From assembly GCA_035711845.1 (NCBI GenBank), contig DASTBU010000045.1, forward strand, positions 1-46,997: DNA of 46,997 bases, given 5' to 3'. The number at the start of each line of letters is the position of its first letter. The first letter of the stretch is position 1. The notes below the pieces were generated by a model. It was not told where the DNA came from. It did not search any database and was given only the letters and a program-made list of their open reading frames with translations. The stretch comes from DASTBU01 sp035711845 (lineage in GTDB: Bacteria > Acidobacteriota > Vicinamibacteria > Vicinamibacterales > 2-12-FULL-66-21). Positions 41,421-46,997 of the stretch are shown here, piece after piece. The position numbers were made by a program, and so were the translations under genes.

Positions 41421-41909
41421 ATGGGCATCAAGCCGGGCTGGACGGGTCGCGTGTTCGAGGACTTCGAGGTCGGCGACATCTACGAGCATCCGCTCGGGCG
41501 GACGATCACGGAGGCCGACAACGTCTGGTTCACCTGTCTGACCATGAACGCCAACCCGATTCACTTCGATCGCGAGTACGCGCGCCGCACGGAGTTCAAG
41601 CGGCCGCTCGTGAACTCGTGCTTCACGCTCGCGCTCGTCACGGGCCAGTCCGTGACCGATCTGACGATCAATGCCGTCGCGAACCTCGGCTGGGACGAGG
41701 TTCGTCTGCCGCACCCGCTTTTCGAGGGAGACACGGTGTACGCGAAGAGCGAAGTACTGGAGAAGCGGGAATCCAGGTCGCGGCCGGACGCCGGCATCGT
41801 GAAGGTCAAGACGACGGGCCTCAACCAGCACGGGACGGCGGTCATCGAGTTCACGCGGACATTTATGATCTGGAAACGGGGTCATGTGCCGGGCAGAGGA
41901 GGGCACTAG
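41421..41909 (+). CDS. MaoC-family enoyl-CoA hydratase
   Basis: 162 residues with a hot-dog fold. The hydratase motif is T-I-T-E-A-D-N-V-W-F-T-C-L-T-M-N-A-N-P-I-H-F-D, with Asp/His as the catalytic pair (about D35, H49). G-V-x-like L-V-N-S-C-F-T-L-A-L-V-T-G and L-P-H-P-L-F-E-G-D-T-V-Y follow. Members hydrate (R)-specific enoyl-CoAs or mesaconyl/itaconyl-type CoA esters. It follows the CoA-transferase gene with no gap, so transferase, dehydrogenase and hydratase form one transcript. Confidence 0.9.
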   Translation: MGIKPGWTGRVFEDFEVGDIYEHPLGRTITEADNVWFTCLTMNANPIHFDREYARRTEFKRPLVNSCFTLALVTGQSVTDLTINAVANLGWDEVRLPHPLFEGDTVYAKSEVLEKRESRSRPDAGIVKVKTTGLNQHGTAVIEFTRTFMIWKRGHVPGRGGH

Positions 41910-41911
41910 AC

Positions 41912-41952
41912 AACTTCCACCTTTCAACCCCCAGCGTCCAATTTCCAAGTCA
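41912..41952. repeat. CCAATTT-word repeat between convergent genes
   Basis: A single-armed run of C-rich words (CAACTTC, CACCTTTCAACC, CCAATTTCC) between the MaoC stop and the MmgE/PrpD stop. Same type as the other word repeats. Confidence 0.5.
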
Positions 41953-43320
41953 ACCCGGCGCCGCGCACGCCGCCGTCAGCGTCCGGATATCGCTCAGGCT
42001 GTCGATCTCCCTGAGCAGTGCCAGCGCGTGCCGGGCCGAAGCTGGCGCGACCGCGCGCGTGGCGCAGGAGAGAAACTTCGCGTCGAGCTCGGCGTCGCTG
42101 GCCGGGCGATCGGGATACCCGCGTGCCCCGTTGGCGGTTTCCGACAGTATCCGGCCGTTCCTCAGATGCACCCGGACGCGCACCTGTGTCAGCGGCGGCC
42201 GGTCGGCGCCCAGTGCCGGGTCCACCTGCATCGCAATCCGCGGCATGAGCGACGCGATACGCGTGTCGGCCACGCGCGCGGCGTCGAATGTCTCGATGCC
42301 GACACGGCCGTCCACGACCGCCGCCGCCGCGCAGAACGGCATGCTGAACTTTCCTTCGAGTCCCGTCGACGGCCGTTCGTGAATCAGGACGGTTGGCGTC
42401 ATCGCATCGACCTCGATCTCTATGCGGTCCACATCGTCCCCGCTGAATGGCCCCCGCGCCCTGAGGGCAAGCAGCGCGTCCAGCATCGGATGTGTCGCGG
42501 CGCACGAAGGATAGAGTTTCACGGTGATGCCCGTGTCGAGCAGTTCCCATCGGCCGCCGAGATCCGCGATCTCGCGGTCGAGCCCGGTGCGCTCGCTGTC
42601 CATCGCCTGGAGGAATCCCTGCGGACCGTCGAGCGCCCGCTCGCTGGCGGTCAGGCCGCTTCGCGCCAGAAGCGCGGCCAGGACGCCGTCGCGCGCCGCG
42701 AGCCCGGCGTGGAGCGGCTTGACCATGGTGCCGAAGTTTTCCTTCAGCCCTGATGCCTCCGACGCCGCGATGGCCAATGCGTGGCAGGTCCTGCCGGCAT
42801 CCAGGCCCATGACGCGGCTGGCGGCTGCCGCCGCGCCGATTGCGCCGAGTGTCGACGTGCAGTGCCATCCGCGCTGATAGTGACGAGGGTTCATTACCCG
42901 GCCGAGACGGGCTTCGACCTCGAAACCCATGACGTAGGCGTCGAGGATTGCGGAACCCGACGCGCCGCTCAGCTCGCCTGCCGCCAGAAGCGCGGGCACG
43001 AGCGGCGCGCTGGGGTGGGCGAGAGAGACGAAACACATGTCGTCGTAGTCGAGCGCGTGGGCCGCCGTGCCGTTGGCCAGCGCGGCGCCAGGCGCAGTCG
43101 AGCGGAGTGCGCTGCCGAGCACGGTGCAGGCGTCCCCCCCCTCGGCCGCGACCACGTCCTGGACCGCTCGGCTGGCCGGCTCCAACGCGCCGGCCAGGGT
43201 CACGCCAACCGTGTCGAGCAGCGCTGTCGCCGCGCGGAGCCGGGCGCCGGGCGGCGCCGAGGCGCCGGTCACAAAGGCCGCGACTGCCGGAAGTGTCGCG
43301 CCTGTTTCAGTCTTCATCAT
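41950..43320 (-). CDS. MmgE/PrpD-family protein
   Basis: 456 residues, full length. It has the N-terminal all-alpha domain with A-L-D-Y-D-D-M, R-G-W-H-C-T-S-T-L-G-A-I-G-A-A-A-A-A, and the C-terminal part with K-L-Y-P-S-C-A-A-T-H-P-M-L-D. Known members are 2-methylcitrate dehydratase and cis-aconitate decarboxylase, and many are uncharacterised. Its start overlaps the end of the preceding ThDP gene by 14 bases (ATGATG inside that gene's last codons), so it is translationally coupled. The substrate is probably a hydroxylated or unsaturated polycarboxylate. Confidence 0.9.
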   Translation of the reverse strand: MMKTETGATLPAVAAFVTGASAPPGARLRAATALLDTVGVTLAGALEPASRAVQDVVAAEGGDACTVLGSALRSTAPGAALANGTAAHALDYDDMCFVSLAHPSAPLVPALLAAGELSGASGSAILDAYVMGFEVEARLGRVMNPRHYQRGWHCTSTLGAIGAAAAASRVMGLDAGRTCHALAIAASEASGLKENFGTMVKPLHAGLAARDGVLAALLARSGLTASERALDGPQGFLQAMDSERTGLDREIADLGGRWELLDTGITVKLYPSCAATHPMLDALLALRARGPFSGDDVDRIEIEVDAMTPTVLIHERPSTGLEGKFSMPFCAAAAVVDGRVGIETFDAARVADTRIASLMPRIAMQVDPALGADRPPLTQVRVRVHLRNGRILSETANGARGYPDRPASDAELDAKFLSCATRAVAPASARHALALLREIDSLSDIRTLTAACAAPG

Positions 43321-43903
43321 GCCCGGCTCCGGCGGTTGCCGGCTCGGCGCAGCCGATGGCGGCCATGAACCGCTGCTTGATGAACACGCAGTCGAGCGGC
43401 GGCTTCGCGGTCGGTGCCGCTGCCCCCACCTTCGCGACGATCATCCAGGGCCCCGGCTCCCTCGCCGTCCGATCCAACATGCGGGACAGCGCGTCGGCGG
43501 ATTGCACCGCGACGGCTGCGGCAAAACCCATCGCATTCGCGGCGCCCGCGAGGTCCGCCCCATGGGCCGTGGCCGTATCCTGTCCGCCGGTCGTTCCGTA
43601 CTGTTCGTTGTCGAGCACGACGAGCACGAGGTTGGCGGGCCGGGTCCAGCCGATCGTGGCGAGCGATCCGAGGTTCATGAGCAGCGATCCATCGCCGTCG
43701 ATCACGTAGACCCGAAGATGAGGCTGCGCTACGGCGAGCCCGAGGCCGATGGACGAGGCCAGGCCCATGCTGCCCCAGGTATAGAAGTTCGACGGGCGAT
43801 CGCCAGCGGCATAGAGATCGTAGGCGGGGTGACCGAGGCTCGCGACGATCGGCGCGGCGGACGCGGCGCGGACGACCTCCCGGATGGCGTCGAGGCTCGT
43901 CAT
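43307..43903 (-). CDS. ThDP-dependent decarboxylase, beta (PP-domain) subunit
   Basis: 198 residues. It has the PP domain of the sulfopyruvate/phosphonopyruvate decarboxylase type: G-S-M-G-L-A-S-S-I-G-L-G-L-A, then D-G-D-G-S-L-L-M-N-L-G-S-L with L-V-V-L-D-N-E-Q-Y-G-T-T-G-G (the full ThDP motif). It starts within the alpha gene's stop (ATGA) and ends inside the next gene's start, so three genes are tightly coupled. With alpha it should decarboxylate a 2-oxo acid. The substrate is not evident: ComDE act on sulfopyruvate, but no coenzyme M genes are present. Confidence 0.88.
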   Translation of the reverse strand: MTSLDAIREVVRAASAAPIVASLGHPAYDLYAAGDRPSNFYTWGSMGLASSIGLGLAVAQPHLRVYVIDGDGSLLMNLGSLATIGWTRPANLVLVVLDNEQYGTTGGQDTATAHGADLAGAANAMGFAAAVAVQSADALSRMLDRTAREPGPWMIVAKVGAAAPTAKPPLDCVFIKQRFMAAIGCAEPATAGAGHDED

Positions 43904-44445
43904 GCGGGGGACTTCGGCCGCGCCGCCGGCGCCGTCAGCTGGCGCGGGAGCCGGCAGATGCCAGGACGCCGCGTGCTGAAGGCGGTCCGGCCCACGAACT
44001 GCACCAGGGCCTCCGTTGTCTCCGGCGTTTCGGCCGTGGCCGGCGAGAGCCCGATCGCTTCGCAGATGGGCGCGACCGCACGGCCCATCGGCACCTGCGC
44101 GGCGTTCCACTCGCCGGGGTCCCCTCGCATGCTGACGATCACGAGTACGGGGATTTGATAGGGCAGCAGGAGTGAGGTCAGCGCATTCAACGAGTTGCCC
44201 AGGCCGCTCGATTGCAGCATCACCGTGGGCCGCGCGCCGCCGAGATACAGGCCTGCCGCAATCCCGAAGGCTTCTTCTTCGCGCGTCGCGATCATCGTCT
44301 TCACGTCCCGAAAGGTCTCGTGGAGGATCGCGAGCACGTGCGACAGGGGGTTGTCGGGCACGTACAGGACGTGCCGGCTGCCCGCCGCATGCAGGCCGGT
44401 GCAGACACCCGCGGCCCAGGCCGGCGGTTGACGGTCGGAATTCAC
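43900..44445 (-). CDS. ThDP-dependent decarboxylase, alpha (PYR-domain) subunit
   Basis: 181 residues from GTG 44443-44445 (V-N-S-D-R-Q-P-P-A-W). The frame is open to 44541, but that stretch reaches into the tRNA promoter region and has no domain. The PYR domain has V-L-Y-V-P-D-N-P-L-S-H-V-L and the activating Glu in A-T-R-E-E-E-A-F-G-I-A-A-G-L-Y-L-G-G, then M-L-Q-S-S-G-L-G-N-S-L-N-A-L. It pairs with the beta subunit encoded next. Confidence 0.86.
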   Translation of the reverse strand: MNSDRQPPAWAAGVCTGLHAAGSRHVLYVPDNPLSHVLAILHETFRDVKTMIATREEEAFGIAAGLYLGGARPTVMLQSSGLGNSLNALTSLLLPYQIPVLVIVSMRGDPGEWNAAQVPMGRAVAPICEAIGLSPATAETPETTEALVQFVGRTAFSTRRPGICRLPRQLTAPAARPKSPA

Positions 44446-44509
44446 GCGCAGCAGTGTATCTCGAACCGAGCGGTGGACGCAGTCGGCGGAGGGTTTGTAT
44501 GTAGTCGGG

Positions 44510-44538
44510 CTGTCTGTACGTTGACGTTGGCGTACAAT
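44510..44538 (+). promoter_or_regulatory. possible sigma-70 promoter of tRNA-Arg
   Basis: CTGTCT (44510-44515) and TACAAT (44533-44538) with a 17-base spacer. The -10 box ends 19 bases before the tRNA 5' end, which fits a short leader. Confidence 0.45.
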
Positions 44539-44557
44539 CAAACGTCCCCGTTTCCGT

Positions 44558-44634
44558 GCGCCCGTAGCTCAGGTGGATAGAGCACCGGCCTTCTAAGCCG
44601 GGGGTCGCAGGTTCGAATCCTGCCGGGCGCGCCA
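44558..44634 (+). tRNA. tRNA-Arg (anticodon UCU)
   Basis: A 77-base gene that folds as a cloverleaf. The acceptor stem is GCGCCCG with CGGGCGC (44624-44630), followed by G and an encoded CCA. The D arm is AGCTC...GAGC; the anticodon stem CCGGC/GCCGG carries loop CTTCTAA with anticodon TCT (44592-44594); the T arm has GTTCGAATC. It reads AGA codons. The DNA immediately downstream is accessory in character, and tRNA 3' ends are common integration sites. Confidence 0.97.
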
Positions 44635-44716
44635 ATACGTTCCGAATCATTCAGCAATTCGGAGGACTCGGCTTCCGTGCCGTTCCGTCACCGGCCTTCG
44701 GGCTCCGTCACGTTCC

Positions 44717-44766
44717 GCGTGGCAGACCGCGTGGCAGGCTCAAACGCGTCGCAGACCGCGTGGCAG
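44717..44766. repeat. 21-bp direct repeats downstream of tRNA-Arg
   Basis: GCGTGGCAGACCGCGTGGCA (plus G) at 44717-44737 recurs at 44746-44766 with one difference; each copy also has internal GCGTGGCAG duplication. Closely spaced direct repeats beside a tRNA end resemble integrase arm-type sites, but no integrase gene is seen. Confidence 0.5.
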
Positions 44767-44809
44767 CCAGAATCACATGCAGGGATGATCTCCTTGAGGA
44801 GAATCACCG

Positions 44810-45246
44810 ATGCCCAAGCCTCGACGACGTAAGCCAAAACGACCGGAAACGATGCAGCGAAACGCGGTCATCTCGTCGTTCACACCGAGTATGCGTCTCG
44901 GCGTGCGAGCCCCGAAGGACGCTGAACCCGAGATCGAGGGACGTCCGTGGCTGGAACTTCGCGGAACCTTGGTCGAACCGATCCGAGATGTTCAAAACGT
45001 CGGTTCAAGCTGTGGTCCAACCACGAAAAGCGCCTCTGCTTCGCACGGCCAGCAGCAGTGGGCTACATCAATGACATTCGGCCGCTAGTCGATGTGGCTG
45101 CCTGTTGCACACCTCCTGACTTCAACTACATCTGGTCACTCGCGCTCTCAGGCCATCTCACACACGCCTACGTGTCGTTTACGAAGCCACACTACAATTC
45201 GGCGTCGGTGGTGAGTTTGTCGTTCTCAGGCGAACCGGAAGAATAA
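44810..45246 (+). pseudogene. hypothetical protein gene with a frameshift
   Basis: The first frame (44810-45088) encodes M-P-K-P-R-R-R-K-P-K-R-P and then W-L-E-L-R-G-T-L-V-E-P-I-R-D-V-Q-N-V, after which it loses protein character. A second frame from about 45005 gives F-A-R-P-A-A-V-G-Y-I-N-D-I-R-P-L-V-D-V and, near the end, W-S-L-A-L-S-G-H-L-T-H-A-Y, stopping at 45246. The two halves fit a single protein of about 145 residues with a frameshift near 45000. Similar paired segments occur in proteobacterial hypothetical proteins as I recall. A sequencing error could also explain it. Confidence 0.5.
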
Positions 45247-45323
45247 GCGAATCAAGGCACACGGTTTTGAATCAGACGCAGAAAACCCCAAGATTACGTC
45301 GAGAGGGATACCTCCGCAGATGG

Positions 45324-45800
45324 TCAGATGGCTTCTTTGCGTCTCTGAATCTTTAGCATTCGTCGGCGGAATTCGAACACGGCTTCTTTCTGACCAAGAA
45401 TCCGGAGAATCTCGCGACTACACGGCTGGATCGCGATCAGTTTTTCGAACGCAGCTTCTGCCGACAGCCTCCGCGACACAAGACAGCAAGCCAGAATAGT
45501 TCCGGTTCTTCCGTACCCTGCGCCGCATGACACCGCGACCGCCTCCCTGTTGGTGACCGCGCGGTTGATGAAGCTGATGACCCGATCGATTTGCTTCTGA
45601 GAGGGAGCCGTCATGTCTGGAACGAATTCGTAACAATCCTGAAGGGCATTCTGCTCACCGTCGCCCCTCGTCAGACCGGTTTCGGCCTCGCCTGCCAGCC
45701 GGGCTAAGGCATGGACTCCAAGCGACCGGAGAAGGGCAAAGTCCTCATCAGTTCTCGGGCCGCGGCATCCCGCAACAAGAGAGACCGCGGCCGATTTCAA
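45324..45800 (-). CDS. dual-specificity phosphatase-like protein
   Basis: 158 residues from TTG. The Cys-based phosphatase signature C-G-A-G-Y-G-R-T-G has nucleophile Cys92 and Arg98; the general acid Asp62 (V-P-D-M-T-A-P-S) is present. The arrangement is like DUSP23-type and related bacterial phosphatases (G-C-R-G-P-R-T-D-E-D-F-A-L-L-R-S-L-G-V at 11-29). The start is unsure because the frame is open upstream only briefly, and a few N-terminal residues may be missing. It should dephosphorylate a Tyr/Ser/Thr or small phosphate ester; the target is unknown. Base composition is lower in GC than in the neighbouring core genes. Confidence 0.82.
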   Translation of the reverse strand: MKSAAVSLVAGCRGPRTDEDFALLRSLGVHALARLAGEAETGLTRGDGEQNALQDCYEFVPDMTAPSQKQIDRVISFINRAVTNREAVAVSCGAGYGRTGTILACCLVSRRLSAEAAFEKLIAIQPCSREILRILGQKEAVFEFRRRMLKIQRRKEAI

Positions 45801-46161
45801 TGATGTGAGCTTCGATTGCCGGGCCGCATGACCAGTCCATGACAGAAGCGCGCTGGCGATCGCAGATGGCGCCGGTTACCGAGATTCGTACCAGTCGAGC
45901 CGGCGGCGGGTCATAACCTCCCGCGCCGAAAATCAGACGATCAGGGGAAGTGGTGCGTGTCGTCGGGCGCATCAGGTCCACAGCCGCACCCCGGTTTTGT
46001 TGAGGTTTTCGGTGAGGCTGCCCTCGATGGGGGCCACTGGGAGGTGGAGAGAGTGGGGGAGGATGGGATAAACGTGAGTTGCTGCTGTCGGTCGGCGGAA
46101 TCAGCAAGTCAGCGAACGTCTTCAAACCCTAATCAGCGGCGAACTGCGGTATGCTGCCCCG
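45801..46161. other. accessory region with no recognised gene
   Basis: 361 bases between divergent genes. No frame shows protein character that I can support, and no repeat or RNA is seen. Confidence 0.35.
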
Positions 46162-46416
46162 GTGGAAAACACGATGGTCCGCTCATCGCCCTGCCCCGAA
46201 TGCGGCGGTGAAATGCTGTGGACGCAGAATGCGTGGAAAAGTGGCGATTCGGGGGAGGCGGCCTATCGCTGTCCGAATGGACACGTGGTCGATCCGTCGC
46301 TAACGCGGCAATGTCCATCGTGCGGCATACACGATTCCGTCCTAATAGAGGAGCCGGATGGCCGACAGCAATTTCATTGCGCCCGATGTGGCGAGAGGTT
46401 CCACGTGCCTCGTTGA
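46162..46416 (+). CDS. small zinc-ribbon protein
   Basis: 84 residues from GTG (ATG four codons later is the alternative). C-P-E-C-G near the start pairs with Y-R-C-P-N-G-H (Cys/His), then C-P-S-C-G with F-H-C-A-R-C-G. These are two zinc knuckles, and the protein ends in E-R-F-H-V-P-R. Probably a nucleic-acid or protein binding accessory; no family is assigned. Upstream sequence is gene-free. Confidence 0.68.
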   Translation: MENTMVRSSPCPECGGEMLWTQNAWKSGDSGEAAYRCPNGHVVDPSLTRQCPSCGIHDSVLIEEPDGRQQFHCARCGERFHVPR

Positions 46417-46725
46417 AAGCGTCGTGTGGAAATTTCTAACCGACAGAGTCGCTCACGGCGCGTGACTTCGAGAAGCTCGATAAGCACGGGGATCCCGCGT
46501 TCCTTCATCCGTGAGGAGCCGGCCTGAGCGTGCTGCACCTCGTGGCGTATGTAAGCGGCGCCTTCACAGCTATCCGCAGTCAGGCAGAGAAGTGAAGGGC
46601 TGACCCGGTCCTTCTCGCAGCGCGATCACATGTCCGCCCACGGGCGTCCTCGCTCTACAGCGCCGACCGCGTGGAAAATCTAAACACGTCGGCGTTAGAA
46701 CGAAGCCGCTGGCGCGGACCGGACG
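46417..46725. other. region without recognised genes
   Basis: 309 bases between the zinc-ribbon gene and the IS21-type istB end. No coding sequence that I can support; the insertion-sequence boundary may lie here. Confidence 0.35.
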
Positions 46726-46995
46726 CTACGCGTGAGGCCCGCTCGATCCGTCGGGTAACGTGTGGGTCACAGGGAGGTTCCTGTGACCCATCTTCGATGT
46801 GGGTTCCGGAAATTGTGGCGGCTGGATTCCGGAAATTCTGGCGCCTTCCCCAGAACCGCTGGCCAGTTGAATTGATGCCGGATTTGCGGTGGGGTCGTCA
46901 AGTCCCAAATGCTTGGTTCGCAGGGACGGTCCATCGAGGGTGAGCATTCGACCGCGCTCGAGAATGCGGTCGACGATGGCGTGAGCCAGGTCTTC
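46726..46995 (-). CDS. istB: IstB-like ATP-binding protein of an IS21-type element, 3' part
   Basis: The window edge cuts the gene; 89 codons are visible, starting E-D-L-A-H-A-I-V-D-R-I-L-E-R-G-R-M-L-T-L-D-G-P-S and ending at 46726. The pattern D-R-(I/V)-L-E-R-G-R-x-x-x-L-D-G-P-S-x-R-T-(K/R)-H-L is what I recall from the C-terminus of some IS21-family IstB helper ATPases. The tail (I-S-G-I-Q-P-P-Q-F-P-E-P-T) is encoded by the direct repeats at 46804-46843. The istA gene would lie further to the right. The family call rests on this short segment. Confidence 0.6.
   Translation of the reverse strand, partial: EDLAHAIVDRILERGRMLTLDGPSLRTKHLGLDDPTANPASIQLASGSGEGARISGIQPPQFPEPTSKMGHRNLPVTHTLPDGSSGPHA
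46764..46789. repeat. 10-bp perfect palindrome near the IS end
   Basis: GGGTCACAGG and CCTGTGACCC separated by GAGGTT; it can form a strong hairpin within the end of the istB-like gene. Confidence 0.8.
46804..46843. repeat. 17-bp direct repeats, possible transposase-binding sites
   Basis: TTCCGGAAATTGTGGCG (46804-46820) and TTCCGGAAATTCTGGCG (46827-46843) differ by one base, with a 23-base period. IS21 elements carry multiple terminal repeats at their ends, which fits this position at the 3' end of the istB-like gene. Confidence 0.65.
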
Positions 46996-46997
46996 AT

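Noticed and set aside
46676..46720. attC-like box (GTTAGAA) near the right edge
   Set aside because: The heptamer does not fit GTTRRRY and no inverted partner arm is present.

Overview
The window is a high-GC bacterial chromosome segment. It most resembles an Acidobacteriota genome of the Vicinamibacteria type. Three things suggest this: three roughly 800-residue orphan MacB/FtsX-like permeases (the acidobacterial duplicated permease architecture), a PEP-CTERM exported protein, and ECF sigma factors paired with a Ser/Thr kinase or a membrane protein. No rRNA or marker protein is present, so the assignment is inference. There is one tRNA, tRNA-Arg(UCU), and no CRISPR array.

Layout. 1-2293 is an accessory patch that looks like a decayed integron gene-cassette array: small genes and gene fragments, one convincing attC-like site, one degenerate one, and an AbrB-type antitoxin/Doc toxin pair between inverted core-site-like heptamers. 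2378-8875 holds a PEP-CTERM protein, an exported protein, a GGDEF protein, a LytS/LytTR-type two-component system, a small membrane protein and a coiled-coil protein. 9117-16802 is a co-directional catabolic cluster: SDR, enoyl-CoA hydratase, acyl-CoA dehydrogenase, OYE-type reductase, FAD monooxygenase, PaaK-type CoA ligase, a small protein and RidA. It resembles the aerobic CoA-dependent 2-aminobenzoate pathway, but the monooxygenase and reductase domains, fused in the known enzyme, are here separate genes. 16916-23982 carries two signalling sets (ECF sigma plus kinase; ECF sigma plus membrane protein plus polymer-forming membrane protein), a polysaccharide deacetylase and a lipoprotein. 24097-35541 has the three permeases, a zincin-like exported protein, a Tat-exported FAD lipoprotein, a relic of an M16 peptidase and a rhomboid protease.

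35599-44445 is a second catabolic region: an aldehyde dehydrogenase and an acetolactate-synthase-like ThDP enzyme (minus strand), an acyl-CoA dehydrogenase, a class III CoA-transferase and a MaoC hydratase (plus strand), then a two-subunit ThDP decarboxylase and an MmgE/PrpD protein (minus strand). Read as a route, these could take a 2-oxo acid through aldehyde, acid, acyl-CoA and enoyl-CoA to hydroxyacyl-CoA. After tRNA-Arg (44558-44634) the sequence becomes accessory again: direct repeats next to the tRNA, a frameshifted gene, a DUSP-like phosphatase, a zinc-ribbon protein and the 3' end of an IS21-type istB at the right edge.

The most striking non-genic feature is a family of short, mostly 7-nt-period word repeats in at least ten gaps between genes. 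Each locus has its own word, and several are arranged as inverted halves. One array lies inside the open frame of the ThDP enzyme and encodes a proline-rich heptapeptide repeat; others supply stop codons or occupy the ribosome-binding position.
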